The position numbers and the translations under genes were made by a program. Of a stretch of DNA of 64,000 nt, positions 1 to 8,557 are shown piece by piece. The DNA is taken from the NCBI GenBank assembly GCA_019120375.1, contig DWVE01000062.1, positions 1 through 64,000 on the forward strand. The letters are read 5' to 3'. The stretch comes from Allofournierella_A excrementavium (GTDB lineage Bacteria > Bacillota > Clostridia > Oscillospirales > Ruminococcaceae). A model generated the notes under the pieces. The model was not told the origin of the DNA. It saw only the letters and a program-made list of their open reading frames with translations, and searched no databases. Position 1 is the first letter of the stretch. Every line of letters starts with the position of its first letter.

Positions 1-111
1 GTATTTCCTCTCGATTTCCGTGATTGAAATATGCTCGTCCAAGTGCAGACGTATGAAGCGCAGCTTTTCCTCTTTGCTCCACTTTCGATGCGGTGTCCCT
101 TTCTTTCCCAT
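1..111 (-). mobile_element. 5' end of an IS3-family transposase OrfA (runs off the window)
   Basis: Thirty-seven codons read on the minus strand from an ATG at 111 that sits 6 bases behind a strong AAGGAGG. The product begins MGKKGTPHRKWSKEEKLRF and continues to an ITEIERKY stretch. This basic, helix-turn-helix-like start is typical of the OrfA/InsE-type subunit that binds the ends of IS3/IS150 elements. The rest lies outside the window, so activity cannot be judged. The low GC compared with the neighbours fits an inserted element. The family assignment is inference from a short N-terminus. Confidence 0.55.
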
Positions 112-146
112 TTTTCTACCTCCTTTTCTTCATCTTACCACGAAAA

Positions 147-180
147 AAGTAGACACCCACACTTTTGTGAGTGTCTACTT
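147..180. repeat. Hairpin just upstream of the transposase start (possible IS end)
   Basis: An inverted repeat AAGTAGACAC...GTGTCTACTT with an inner CACA/TGTG extension and a CTTT loop; one C/A mismatch. It lies about 35 bases upstream of the transposase ATG, where an insertion sequence would have its left end or a hairpin that limits read-in transcription. It also marks the boundary between low-GC and high-GC sequence. No target-site duplication can be tested because the other end is outside the window. Confidence 0.5.
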
Positions 181-227
181 TCAGTTTACAGGTGCAACGG
201 CGAATCGCTGTCGGTGGCTTTTTGATG

Positions 228-1076
228 TCATCCCAAAGTGCGGTGAAAGACTTGATAGTTGGCGTCGTCCCAGGGCGTGCAATAAACGGCGAATTCCACA
301 GTGCAGAAGGCGTGTGCGAACTCCGGTAGCACATCCCGGTAGGCAGATGCCACCACCTCCGGCGGGTTGCAGAAAGCGCCGCAGCCGAAGGCGCCCAGAA
401 TGAGCACATCAATATCGTGCAGGGCGGCCACGCTCAAGATTTTACGCGCTCGCTGGGTGTGCAGCGAATAGATGTCCTGACGTGACAGCCGAACGGGCGA
501 GCCGGCGCCCGGGTTCATGGCGTTGTTCGGCCGCTCCCGCAGGTTGGGCGCGGCACAGGTGATCACGTTCACCGCCTGCATCTTATCTTCGGGCAGGCGC
601 TCGGGAGCGTCGGTGTCCGTCTTGATGACCATCACATCGGGGGTGTAAATGCAGGCGTCGGTGTAGGTGACGTCGTGCCGGTCCCGGTGCATTTTGTAGT
701 ATTTCTGCCACAGATCATCCCCAAGCAGGCAGGGGTACAGGGTGCTGCACCGGCACAAGGCCTCCTCTTGGGCGGAACTGCCGCGGGTGACGCCGCCGCC
801 AGGGTTTGTGGCGGAGGCGAAGTTCAGCACGGCCACCCGCTGACCGGCATATTTGCCGGCGGCCTGCAGTGTGCGATCCCGGGATACAAGCACGCGGGCC
901 TCACCGGAAAAGCGGGCGAGCTTTTCCGCAGGCAGAGCCAATTCGCCGGGGGCATAGAACTGCGTGCCCTGGCGGGAACGCTGCACCGCCTGTTTCAGCT
1001 TGGCGTCCCGGGTATACCAGTCGCGGGTATCCTCAAAAATTTCGACGTTCCGTTGACGTTTGTCTATATAGGCCAT
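228..1076 (-). CDS. TIGR02452-family protein, microbial poly(ADP-ribose) glycohydrolase-like
   Basis: A 282-residue protein with the signature of microbial-type PARG macrodomains: NPGGG at residues 91-95 followed by a QEE pair at 103-105, the loop and catalytic glutamate that attack the ribose-ribose bond in poly(ADP-ribose) glycohydrolases. A later GAFGCGAFCNPP segment matches the second nucleotide-binding loop. The length is usual for the bacterial family. Start: ATG at 1076 behind GAAAGGAGCGAC. It stands alone, between the IS fragment and a LysR gene, on the minus strand. Bacterial members are presumed to remove ADP-ribose from proteins or nucleic acids; the substrate here is unknown. Confidence 0.85.
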   Translation of the reverse strand: MAYIDKRQRNVEIFEDTRDWYTRDAKLKQAVQRSRQGTQFYAPGELALPAEKLARFSGEARVLVSRDRTLQAAGKYAGQRVAVLNFASATNPGGGVTRGSSAQEEALCRCSTLYPCLLGDDLWQKYYKMHRDRHDVTYTDACIYTPDVMVIKTDTDAPERLPEDKMQAVNVITCAAPNLRERPNNAMNPGAGSPVRLSRQDIYSLHTQRARKILSVAALHDIDVLILGAFGCGAFCNPPEVVASAYRDVLPEFAHAFCTVEFAVYCTPWDDANYQVFHRTLG

Positions 1077-1348
1077 GCAAGTCGCTCCTTTCGTGCTTCA
1101 AGTCCGTCACCACTTTACCTCTTCTTCCGGGATGCACTCAGCCAAAGGGGGCTGCAGGCCCTCAAGAATAGGTAGCTTGAATTCTGCGCTTACAAGTAAC
1201 AGACAAATCTGAACCTTACGCCAGTTAGCGATGAGTCGGATTTGTTTTTTTGGCATAAACCGCATTGAGATATTTACGGTGCTGAAAGTGAATGAAATTA
1301 ATACCAAGTGCCCTTTCGTTTTAACAAAAACGCAATAGAACAAAAGCG

Positions 1349-2248
1349 TCAAAGGGAGCGTATCATCTGGCAGACAGCGTCTTGGAAGAGCTTCATTTCG
1401 GGAGAGCGCACCGTACGTTTTTTATGAACGCAGTACACATTTCTGTACAGAGGCAGGCCACTGATCTTTTTGGCGACCAATGAGTGGCTGTGTTGCTCCG
1501 CCTGCACAGACAATAGGGAAAGAATCGAAATTCCCATGCCGTCCATTACGGCATGCTTGATCGCCTCGGTATTATACATATCCACCGTTTCGGTCGGTAC
1601 GGCGCCCGCGAGGCTCAGCTGGCGCATCACATACTCCCGGGTGGCAGATTTTGACTGGGAGATCAAAAAAGGGTATCCTGCCAGATCGGCAGGGAAGATC
1701 TCCTCCTTTTTGCAGAGAGGGTGATCGGGCGGCATCACCAAACCCATTTCATCCTGGCACAGAACGCGGCTTATATATTCCGCGTCGTGAAGGAGCTGCT
1801 GCGACTCGGGAACGATCGCGAAGTCCACTTCGTCCGCTTCCAGAAGTTTTGTGATGTTAGGCAGAAAATCCATGGTGAAACTGATGATGATCTCCGGATG
1901 TTCCTGCTTGAAGCTGTTGATGATCTGCGGCATCAGATAAACGCCGATATAGTTGGTCGCGCCCAGACGCACGGTTTTTTCGCGAAAGCCGCTCAGAGCC
2001 TTCAGTTCCTTTTTCAGATGGGAGTATTCCGTCTGAATGGATTTGCCAAAACGATAGAACGCCCGCCCGTTGTCGTTGAGCTCCATCTTTTTCCCTCGCC
2101 GAAGAAAAAGAGAACATCCCAGTTCTTCTTCAAGAGAATGAATCTGTTTTGTGAGAGCAGGCTGGCTGCAAAACAGTTTTTCTGCCGCCTTGGCCATGCT
2201 GCCTTCTTCCACTACAATGCAAAAATTGATGATCTTGTTGATATTCAC
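1349..2248 (-). CDS. LysR-family transcriptional regulator
   Basis: A 299-residue protein of normal LysR length. Residues 1-60 form the winged helix-turn-helix (SMAKAAEKLFCSQPALTKQI is the recognition region), followed by a linker helix and a two-lobe substrate-binding domain starting near residue 90 (VRLGATNYIGVYLMPQII). It is transcribed away from the DASS symporter operon at 2427, and the shared 178-base spacer holds a perfect 12-base palindrome. The classical reading is that it activates the divergent operon when a co-inducer, perhaps the transported anion, is present. The ligand cannot be told from the sequence. Confidence 0.93.
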   Translation of the reverse strand: MNINKIINFCIVVEEGSMAKAAEKLFCSQPALTKQIHSLEEELGCSLFLRRGKKMELNDNGRAFYRFGKSIQTEYSHLKKELKALSGFREKTVRLGATNYIGVYLMPQIINSFKQEHPEIIISFTMDFLPNITKLLEADEVDFAIVPESQQLLHDAEYISRVLCQDEMGLVMPPDHPLCKKEEIFPADLAGYPFLISQSKSATREYVMRQLSLAGAVPTETVDMYNTEAIKHAVMDGMGISILSLLSVQAEQHSHSLVAKKISGLPLYRNVYCVHKKRTVRSPEMKLFQDAVCQMIRSL

Positions 2249-2300
2249 AACCGCATCGCTCCTGTACTGTTAAAATACACAAATTTGTTCCAAAAGGTTA

Positions 2301-2312
2301 TAAGAGCTCTTA
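2301..2312. promoter_or_regulatory. Palindrome TAAGAGCTCTTA, likely LysR operator
   Basis: A perfect 12-base palindrome in the LysR/symporter divergent spacer. It ends 9 bases before the TTGGAC -35 element of the symporter promoter, the usual place for an activating LysR site. Binding by this LysR is inference. Confidence 0.5.
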
Positions 2313-2321
2313 AAAGAGGAA

Positions 2322-2352
2322 TTGGACACTACAATCTGGAACGGGTTAAAAT
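2322..2352 (+). promoter_or_regulatory. Sigma-A-type promoter of the symporter operon
   Basis: TTGGAC at 2322-2327 and TAAAAT at 2347-2352, spacing 19 bases. The long spacing suggests a promoter that needs an activator, in keeping with the palindrome just upstream. Confidence 0.45.
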
Positions 2353-2426
2353 AAAGCCATACGGGCGCCCTTTTCAGCATTTCTGGTTTAAGGATAGTTC
2401 GTCTTTGATTGGAGGTCAAGAGTTAT

Positions 2427-3905
2427 ATGCCGATTTCTACCGCAACTCAAAAAGGCAAGCCAAAGTCCGGTTTGGAAAAATGGATGAAAATCACGGGCAT
2501 TACCATTGCCCTGCTGGTGTTCACCCTGATCTACACGATGCCAACACCCATTCAGATGACCGGGCAGGGAAAAGCGGCCCTGGCCGTTTTTGCCATGGCG
2601 TTCGTTTTGTGGGTGACGCAGGCCATTCCCACCTATGCGTCTTCGCTGGTGGCCATTGTTGCGCTGGTGTTTACCGGTGGCTGGGACCAGGCGTCCACAC
2701 TGGCGGTTTTCGGCCAGGATGTTATCTGGCTGATGCTTTCCGCCTTTATCATCACGGCCGGCATGGAAAAATCCGGTTTTGCCAACCGGCTGGCCCTGTT
2801 CATCGTTTCCAAGTTCGGAACGACCGCGAAAAAAGCGCTGATTGCCCTGGGCGTTGTGAACCTGCTGCTGGCGTTTGTGGTTCCGTCCACTACTGCCCGC
2901 GCCGCCATGCTGCTGCCCATCTGCCTGATGATCCTCAAGGTCTATAAAGCCGAGCCGGGCGTGAGCAATTTCGGCAAGCAGCTGATGATCCAGGAGATCC
3001 ATTTCAACAACATCTCCACCAGCGGCATCCTCACCGCCACCGCTCCGCAGATCCTGGCGGTGGGTTACATCCTCAGCATGGCCGGGCAGGACGTCACCTG
3101 GGGCCAGTGGTTTGCAGCCAGCATGCCCATTGCGATCCTTACCCTGATCGCTTCGTTCGTCATCGGCCAGCTGCTTTTTAAATCCGAAGTTACCACTCCT
3201 CCCACCACCGATCTGGATCACGGTCAGATGTCTTTGAAAGAGCAGTACAAGGCTCTGGGTAAGATCTCTGCAAACGAGATCAAAGCCCTGGTCATCTTCT
3301 TCCTCACGGTGTTCCTTTGGGCGACCGACGGCAAGCACCTTGAACTGTTCGGGTTCCAGATCAGCCTGGTGATGGTGGCCGTGTTCTCCGCGGCGCTGTT
3401 CTTCCTGCCGTACATCGGCATTCTCAGTTGGAAGGAATCCAACATTCCCTGGGATCTGATGATCTTCTCCTGCGGCGCTTACGCCGTCGGTCTTGCGCTG
3501 GATGCTTCCGGCGCGGCCTCTTTCCTGCTCAACAGTATCTTCGAGCGGTTTGATCTGGAAGCCCTCAGCCCCTTCGCTCTTTACATGATCATCATGTTCA
3601 TCGCCAGTTTCAGTCACCTGGTGTTCACCAGCAAGAACGTGCGTGTGGTCATTCTGCTTCCCGCTATCATCCTGCTGGCCAATTCCCTGGGCATCAATCC
3701 TGTGGCGCTGGCTCTGCCCGCCTGCTTCACCATCTGCGACAGCATCACCCTGCCGCCTCACTGCAAGCCCAACCTTATCTTCTACAGCTCGGGCTATTTC
3801 ACGGTCAAAGACCAGTTCGTTTACGGCATGCTGGTGCTCTTTGCCAAGTGGCTCATCCTGGGCGTTGCTTACTTCACTTGGTTCCGCGTGGTCGGCATTG
3901 TTTAA
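2427..3905 (+). CDS. DASS-family (SLC13/CitT-like) anion:sodium or anion exchange transporter
   Basis: A 492-residue polytopic membrane protein with roughly a dozen hydrophobic segments. It carries the DASS motif region PSTTARAAMLLPI (about residues 155-170), equivalent to the PSNTAR motif that binds substrate and cation in CitT-type carriers, and the C-terminal half-motif region ITLPPHCKPN. The N of the canonical SNT is T here. The start is taken as ATG 2427, 11 bases behind GGAGG; an in-frame TTG at 2409 lies upstream of that site and is unlikely. First gene of a four-gene operon divergent from LysR. Family members carry di/tricarboxylates or sulfate; with a phosphoglycerate-mutase-like gene downstream, a three-carbon phospho- or sulfo-acid is a possible substrate, but this is a guess. 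Confidence 0.88.
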   Translation: MPISTATQKGKPKSGLEKWMKITGITIALLVFTLIYTMPTPIQMTGQGKAALAVFAMAFVLWVTQAIPTYASSLVAIVALVFTGGWDQASTLAVFGQDVIWLMLSAFIITAGMEKSGFANRLALFIVSKFGTTAKKALIALGVVNLLLAFVVPSTTARAAMLLPICLMILKVYKAEPGVSNFGKQLMIQEIHFNNISTSGILTATAPQILAVGYILSMAGQDVTWGQWFAASMPIAILTLIASFVIGQLLFKSEVTTPPTTDLDHGQMSLKEQYKALGKISANEIKALVIFFLTVFLWATDGKHLELFGFQISLVMVAVFSAALFFLPYIGILSWKESNIPWDLMIFSCGAYAVGLALDASGAASFLLNSIFERFDLEALSPFALYMIIMFIASFSHLVFTSKNVRVVILLPAIILLANSLGINPVALALPACFTICDSITLPPHCKPNLIFYSSGYFTVKDQFVYGMLVLFAKWLILGVAYFTWFRVVGIV

Positions 3906-3922
3906 CGGGGGGAGGAAATAGG

Positions 3923-4642
3923 ATGAAAATCATGAAAAAATCCATTATACTGGGTCTGGGAGCCATGCTTTCGCTGGTGTTTTCAGTGAATGTCATGGCC
4001 GCGGGAACAGCGCCTGTTTCGCAATATAAAGAGACCTTTACGCCGGCTTCTTCCAGTGACGCAGTTCTCACGGTGGAAGTGACCGGTCAGGCGGAAGAGG
4101 ACGGATATCTCTATATTTCCAAAACCGTGGCCGATATGGCCCTCGCTGGCCAGGCGGAGGGCGCCAACGTGGAGGCAGAGGTGGAGGAATGCACCCGCGG
4201 GAAACTGGAGTTTTTCCGGGTCAAAGCAAAAGATCCTGCTCAGCCTGTGGAAGTGAAGGTGGATTTCAACTGCCCCGGGTTCTACGCGGCGGAGCCGGAG
4301 GCGGAGGATAACGGCGCTGCTTATGTGCCCGTTTCCACCAAATTCACCAATTATCTGTCCTTCCCTGTGGAATCTTACAGCGTCACCGTGACGCTGCCGG
4401 AAGGCATGGAGATCGTGAAAGTGTCCACTCCTTCCAAATATGCTGATTTCCTCCTGGGAGAAACCGAAGATGGATGCCGCACCATCACCGTGAGCAAAAA
4501 GAACGTGGCCCCGGCGGCTTCCGTGTCCAGTGCGTTCACCATCCAGCCCAGCGAAAACAATGTGAAGAACATTGTGCTTTGGGTGGCCTGCCTGGCAGTG
4601 GGCGGCGCGGTGCTTGTGGCGAAACTGAAGGAGAACAAATGA
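3923..4642 (+). CDS. Exported protein with C-terminal membrane anchor, function unknown
   Basis: A 239-residue protein that I do not recognise. It has an N-terminal signal peptide (MKIMKKSIILGLG... ending near VMAAG, residue 27), an acidic beta-rich ectodomain of about 185 residues, and one C-terminal transmembrane helix (NIVLWVACLAVGGAVLVA) followed by a short KLKENK tail. The expected place is therefore the outer face of the cytoplasmic membrane. The start is ATG 3923 behind GGGGGGAGGAAATAGG. The stop overlaps the start of the next gene (ATGA), so translation is coupled. Its place between the symporter and the mutase suggests an accessory or sensing role in the uptake system. Confidence 0.75.
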   Translation: MKIMKKSIILGLGAMLSLVFSVNVMAAGTAPVSQYKETFTPASSSDAVLTVEVTGQAEEDGYLYISKTVADMALAGQAEGANVEAEVEECTRGKLEFFRVKAKDPAQPVEVKVDFNCPGFYAAEPEAEDNGAAYVPVSTKFTNYLSFPVESYSVTVTLPEGMEIVKVSTPSKYADFLLGETEDGCRTITVSKKNVAPAASVSSAFTIQPSENNVKNIVLWVACLAVGGAVLVAKLKENK

Positions 4643-5898
4643 AGATCGCAAACAAAAAACGGGCGGTCATGCTGATCGCGGATGGGCTTGGAGACAGGCC
4701 CATCCCCTCACTGGGGAACAAAACCCCCCTTGAGTATGCAAGCACGCCCACCCTGGACGAACTGTGCAAAAACGGCATTTCCGGACTGATCCATCCATAT
4801 CGTCCGGGCGCCAAGTGCGGAACCGACTGGGGGCACCTGTGCCTGTTTGGCTACGACCCCGCGCCTTTTTACACTGGCCGGGGGTCAATCGAAGCCGCCA
4901 GCGCGGGCATCCGCCTTCAGGAGGGCGATGTGGCTTTCCGGGGGAATTTTGCGACAGTGGCGGATGACTTCACCGTTGCGGACCGCCGTGCGGGCCGCAT
5001 CAGTGAAAAAGAGGACATCGACGCGCTGCTGGAGGCGATTCAGGACATCACCATCGACGGCTGCTCTTTTTTGGTGCGCAGCCTCACCGAACATCGCCTG
5101 GCGCTGGTCATGCGCGGGGCCGGTCTGAGCGGAAAAGTGGCGAATACCGACCCCGGCACCGCGTGTGAAGGGCAGCCTGTGAACGACCCCCGGTCGTCCT
5201 GCGCTCCGGGTGAGGAGCGCACCGCCCGCATCCTGTGGGAGTTTTTGCAGGAGGTGCACGCCCGCTGGCAGGACCATCCGGTGAACCAAAGACGGCTGGC
5301 GCAGGGCAAACTTCCGGCCAACTTCATTCTGACCAGAGGCAGCGGCAGCGCCATCGTGCTGCCCCCATTCGCAGCGCGGTTCCCGGGCGCTAGGGTGGCC
5401 TGCATCGCGGGAGACGTCACCATCACAGGCATTGCCGAAATGTGCGGCTTTGAGGGATATACGCAGAGCAGCTTCACCGGCGGATTTGACAGCGATTACG
5501 CGGGCAAGGCCCGCAAAGCGGTGGAATTGCTGCAGGACCACGACCTTGTCATCGTTCATGTGAAGGCCACGGACCTTTGCGGCCACGATGATCTGCCGCT
5601 GAAAAAAGCGGAGGTCATTGAAAAAATAGACGGGATGTACCGATATATTCTGGAGAATACCGACCCGGCCGCGACATATTACATCATGACTGCCGACCAT
5701 TCCACCCCGTGCCAGTATCGTGAGCACAGTGCCGACCCGGTGCCGTCCTTTTTCTGTGGCCCGGACGTGCGGACAGACAGCGTGCAGCACTATGGGGAGC
5801 GGGCTTGCGGCGCTGGCCTGCTGAACCAGTACACCGGAGCACAGCTGATGGCCACCATCATGGATTATCTGGGTTTCAACCCCAAATTTGGGGCCTGA
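4639..5898 (+). CDS. apgM: Archaeal-type 2,3-bisphosphoglycerate-independent phosphoglycerate mutase (ApgM/COG3635 family)
   Basis: A 419-residue alkaline-phosphatase-superfamily enzyme. Residues 12-15 ADGL carry the first metal-binding aspartate; KCGTDWGHLCLFGYDP near residue 58 holds the phospho-acceptor threonine region; the C-terminal VKATDLCGHDD and TADHSTP segments supply the remaining metal ligands. The family interconverts 3- and 2-phosphoglycerate, but relatives act on other phospho-compounds. The start ATG 4639 overlaps the stop of the previous gene. Its place in a regulated transport operon, rather than beside glycolytic genes, suggests a role tied to the imported anion. Confidence 0.85.
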   Translation: MKIANKKRAVMLIADGLGDRPIPSLGNKTPLEYASTPTLDELCKNGISGLIHPYRPGAKCGTDWGHLCLFGYDPAPFYTGRGSIEAASAGIRLQEGDVAFRGNFATVADDFTVADRRAGRISEKEDIDALLEAIQDITIDGCSFLVRSLTEHRLALVMRGAGLSGKVANTDPGTACEGQPVNDPRSSCAPGEERTARILWEFLQEVHARWQDHPVNQRRLAQGKLPANFILTRGSGSAIVLPPFAARFPGARVACIAGDVTITGIAEMCGFEGYTQSSFTGGFDSDYAGKARKAVELLQDHDLVIVHVKATDLCGHDDLPLKKAEVIEKIDGMYRYILENTDPAATYYIMTADHSTPCQYREHSADPVPSFFCGPDVRTDSVQHYGERACGAGLLNQYTGAQLMATIMDYLGFNPKFGA

Positions 5899-5916
5899 GA
5901 GGAGCTGGAAGAAGCA

Positions 5917-7179
5917 ATGAATGAAATCAAGATCTTTTCTTTCAGCGGCAGCGGGGAAAACGGAAGAAACTGCTACGCCCTGCAGACAGAACAAGGTATC
6001 ATATTGCTGGACTGCGGAGTAAAGCGGGAAACAGTGGGCGAACAGGTGGGTTTTTATCCTCCGTTAACAGAGGAAGTGGCCTCGCAGGTCCGCATGGTTT
6101 TCCTGTCCCACTGCCACGAGGATCACTCTGCCGCTCTTCCGATGCTGTATCATTTGGGATACAACGGCGAAGTCTACGCTGCGCAGGAGACCATTGACGC
6201 CGCGCCGGGGATGATTCGCAAATGGATGGCCTACGTTGAAAAACAAGGAGGCAGCCTTCCTTTTCCCCAGTCGGCGGCGGAGAAAATACGGTTTTCTCCT
6301 CTTTCCCTGGGCAGCAATCTTGTAAACGGGCTGCCCGTTGAGGTTGGCCGCAGCGGTCACGTTCTTGGCGGCGTGTGGTTCCAGTTTTCCGTTCAGGGCA
6401 AAAAAGTACTCTACACCGGGGACATGACCCTTCAGCCCTCCTCGCTGGCGGTGGATCTGCCGGAGCATTGCGATGCCGCGATCATGAACTGCGCCTATGC
6501 GGGCCAATGTATCTCTCAGGAAAAGCAGTATCAAAAGCTTTTGGAGCTTATTGAGACCACGGTCTGTGCGGGGGGAAAGGTCCTCCTTCCGCTGCCGCCC
6601 AAAGGCCGCGGAAGCGATGTTTTAAAACTGGTCAGCGCCCATGGTTTCGGTGTTCCGGTCTTTGTGGAAGAGCAAATCGTTACCTGTTATCAGGAACTTC
6701 AAAAGAAATCCCTGTGGCTTTCGCAGGCGGACGAGCAGGGAACCTGCGCCGCAAACCTTACGATTGTGAAAAATGAGAACGAGCGCCAGCAGGCTCTGAA
6801 CACGGCCGGCGGCGCGGTCTATCTTGCGTCCGACGGCATGCTTACCGCGCCGGACGGGCTGGTTTATTTCAATGCGCTCAAAGCGGATGGGAACAGCCTG
6901 GTCATCATCACCGGACACGCTGCCGCGGGGACGGTGGGCGCGGGCCTCTTTGACGAAGAGTATCGCCGGAAGAACGGCGTTTTGGTCCGTGCGGAGAAGA
7001 TTATCTGCAAGGTGCACCTGGACGAGCAGGACGCACTGAGTCTTCAGGAACGGCTTGGTTTCAAAAAGGTGATCCTTTTCCATGCGATAAAGGAAAAAAA
7101 CAAGAGCCTCCTGGAGAGCTTCAAGGAAAGAAACATAGAAGCTCTCACGGGCAGTTTGCCTCAGACGATCACGCTGTGA
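5917..7179 (+). CDS. Metallo-beta-lactamase-fold, beta-CASP-type hydrolase
   Basis: A 420-residue protein with an N-terminal metallo-beta-lactamase domain: SHCHEDHSAALP (about residues 64-75) is the HxHxDH zinc motif, RSGHVLGG supplies a further histidine and YTGDM the bridging aspartate. A beta-CASP-like insert follows, with SDGML near residue 308 and a late IICKVHLDEQDA in place of the usual SAHAD motif, keeping the histidine but little else. Relatives are RNases of the YSH1/CPSF type. Last gene of the symporter operon, 18 bases after the mutase, followed by a perfect 15-bp terminator. The altered last motif makes true RNase activity uncertain. Confidence 0.8.
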   Translation: MNEIKIFSFSGSGENGRNCYALQTEQGIILLDCGVKRETVGEQVGFYPPLTEEVASQVRMVFLSHCHEDHSAALPMLYHLGYNGEVYAAQETIDAAPGMIRKWMAYVEKQGGSLPFPQSAAEKIRFSPLSLGSNLVNGLPVEVGRSGHVLGGVWFQFSVQGKKVLYTGDMTLQPSSLAVDLPEHCDAAIMNCAYAGQCISQEKQYQKLLELIETTVCAGGKVLLPLPPKGRGSDVLKLVSAHGFGVPVFVEEQIVTCYQELQKKSLWLSQADEQGTCAANLTIVKNENERQQALNTAGGAVYLASDGMLTAPDGLVYFNALKADGNSLVIITGHAAAGTVGAGLFDEEYRRKNGVLVRAEKIICKVHLDEQDALSLQERLGFKKVILFHAIKEKNKSLLESFKERNIEALTGSLPQTITL

Positions 7180-7210
7180 GAAAATTCAACGAGCAAATAC
7201 AGAAATTAGA

Positions 7211-7257
7211 AAATCCCGAATCCTCAGCCTGCCAGGTGGAGGATTCGGGATTTTTTG
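7211..7257 (+). terminator. Intrinsic terminator of the symporter operon
   Basis: A perfect 15-bp stem (AAATCCCGAATCCTC and its complement) with a 13-base loop, followed by TTTT; it ends the LysR-linked operon. Confidence 0.92.
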
Positions 7258-7397
7258 TATTAGCGAGTGCAGGGTAATGCCGATGATGGTCGCCTCAAAA
7301 AGCAGCGGCGGGTGAGCAAGGGCGAGGCGCAGGCGCTGCCGGAAGCGGCGGCCCGCTTCGCCCAGGAGGATGACTATGCCCGGGTGGGGGCCTGGCC

Positions 7398-8239
7398 CGC
7401 CGCATTGGAACGCTTAACTGCGGCCATGTGGCAATGCCCGTCATCCTGGGGGTGGACAGTCCCCAGTATACCCAGTCGGAGCTGGACGCTTTCCGCAAGG
7501 AGAACGCTCAGGGCGTGACCTGGGAGGGCCGTCACATGACGGGCTACGAGGCCACCCAGTACCAGAACCGCATCGAGCGCAGCATCCGCACGCAGAAGCA
7601 CCGGGTGCTGATGAGCGAAGCGGCGGGGGACGAGGAGCAGCTGCTCCACGATCGGGTGAAGCTGACGCGGCTGAACCAGGAGTATGCCCGGTTCAACAAG
7701 GCCATGGGCTTCAAGAGCCGGGCGGAAAGGCTGGAAGTGATAGGGTGGGGACGCGAACAAGCGAGAAGAGCTTCCGGTCAGGCGGCGGGGTATTACAAAG
7801 AATGGAGGAACGTTCCAGGCTTCAGATCACCGGAAACACTTGCGGGCTATTATGAACTGCGGTACAAGAAACCTGATGAATTGTCCAGACTTCGGCGTAG
7901 CAGAAATACTCTCGACAAAATCGATAAAAAGACTTGGCCGTCGGAGTTCAAAGAAAAAGCGGCCAAGACATTCAACGAATTCCTGGATCACGGCGTGGAA
8001 ATATCCGATCATGGCGTGGCTCGCTTCTTGGATAGAAGCAGAGGGAAGAAGAAAAAAACGCATATTCTTTGGATGATATTGTAGCTCAAATGCAAAAACC
8101 GATTAACTACACGCAAAGTGATGGGCGACTTGTCCGGTTCTATGAGCAGCGTGCCTTCATTACAGACAAAAATGATGTCATCATTACGATCGTTGACCGC
8201 GATACGCCAAAGGCAGACTGGAAGGAGGGAGAAGGCTGA
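7398..8239 (+). pseudogene. Remnant of a phage minor capsid protein (MuF/phage_min_cap2 type) fused to a C-terminal toxin-like domain, frame-shifted
   Basis: The frame from about 7398 to 7760 resembles the end of phage minor capsid protein 2: NCGH (7416-7427), then TGYEATQYQNRIERSIRTQK. No start or N-terminal part remains. From about 7760 the composition turns AT-richer and a new domain begins, ending with ISDHGVARFLDR, which recalls small DUF4258/RelE-like nuclease-toxin folds. The frame stops at 8084, but the -1 frame after the A7 run at 8052-8058 carries the domain on (YSLDDIVAQMQKPINYTQ... DVIITIVDRDTP) to a stop at 8239. So either a one-base indel or a -1 frameshift at A7 joins the parts. 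Capsid-toxin fusions of this kind are known as MuF polymorphic toxins. The toxin-domain assignment is inference. Confidence 0.65.
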
Positions 8240-8487
8240 TGAATGAACTGAAAAAAATGATTGAGGATTTTCTCAACGGAGAATACGATGCTTTGGACTT
8301 CTCCTATGATCTCCCGGATTTTCTGATGGAACATCACAAACGATTGGAAGCGGAAGCGCCAAATGTGTATCGGGCTCTTGCAGACGAGCTGCCCGATATT
8401 TGCGCAGCCTTTGAACGAGGCGCGGACCCTGGCCCTTTTGTCCAGGCGGTTCGGGAAGAATATGAAAGAGTAATGAGCGCGCAGTAA
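8239..8487 (+). CDS. Small acidic protein, probable immunity partner of the MuF-type toxin domain
   Basis: An 82-residue acidic protein (MNELKKMIEDFLNGEYDALDF...) that I cannot place in a named family. The ATG at 8239 overlaps the stop of the re-framed toxin reading (TGATG), and GGAGGGAGAAGG lies just upstream, so it is translationally coupled to the toxin domain. Size, acidity, lower GC than the flanking phage scraps and position directly after a C-terminal toxin domain are the usual marks of an immunity gene in a polymorphic-toxin locus. Whether it is still expressed is unclear because no promoter of its own is evident. Confidence 0.7.
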   Translation: MNELKKMIEDFLNGEYDALDFSYDLPDFLMEHHKRLEAEAPNVYRALADELPDICAAFERGADPGPFVQAVREEYERVMSAQ

Positions 8488-8509
8488 GTTGCGCAGAGAG
8501 ATCTAACAC

Positions 8510-8533
8510 AAGGCTCACCGCCCACCCGGGCGG
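8510..8533 (+). repeat. 24-bp direct repeat, copy 1 (after the first small acidic gene)
   Basis: AAGGCTCACCGCCCACCCGG followed by GCGG. The same 24 bases recur at 9001-9024 with one A/G difference. Each copy lies a few bases to some 20 bases after the stop of one small acidic gene, and each contains an internal CCGCCC/GGGCGG inverted repeat. Such shared downstream segments may serve as recombination sites for exchange of immunity cassettes. Confidence 0.75.
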
Positions 8534-8557
8534 CGGGGGCACCGGGGGCACGCCTCC

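Noticed and set aside
1107..1352. 81-codon minus-strand frame before the LysR gene
   Set aside because: No ribosome binding site, unlike any protein I know, and it ends inside the spacer between two real genes.
2388..3761. 457-codon minus-strand frame opposite the symporter
   Set aside because: His/Gly/Gln-rich antisense of a real membrane-protein gene; no start site or known motif. The same holds for the long reverse frames under the arc, GH31 and surface-protein genes.
7267..7518. 83-codon frame before the minor-capsid remnant
   Set aside because: The coding text for the capsid (NCGH onward) is in another frame; this one changes to serine/arginine-rich nonsense at that point. Its first part may be further phage scrap, but it cannot be named.
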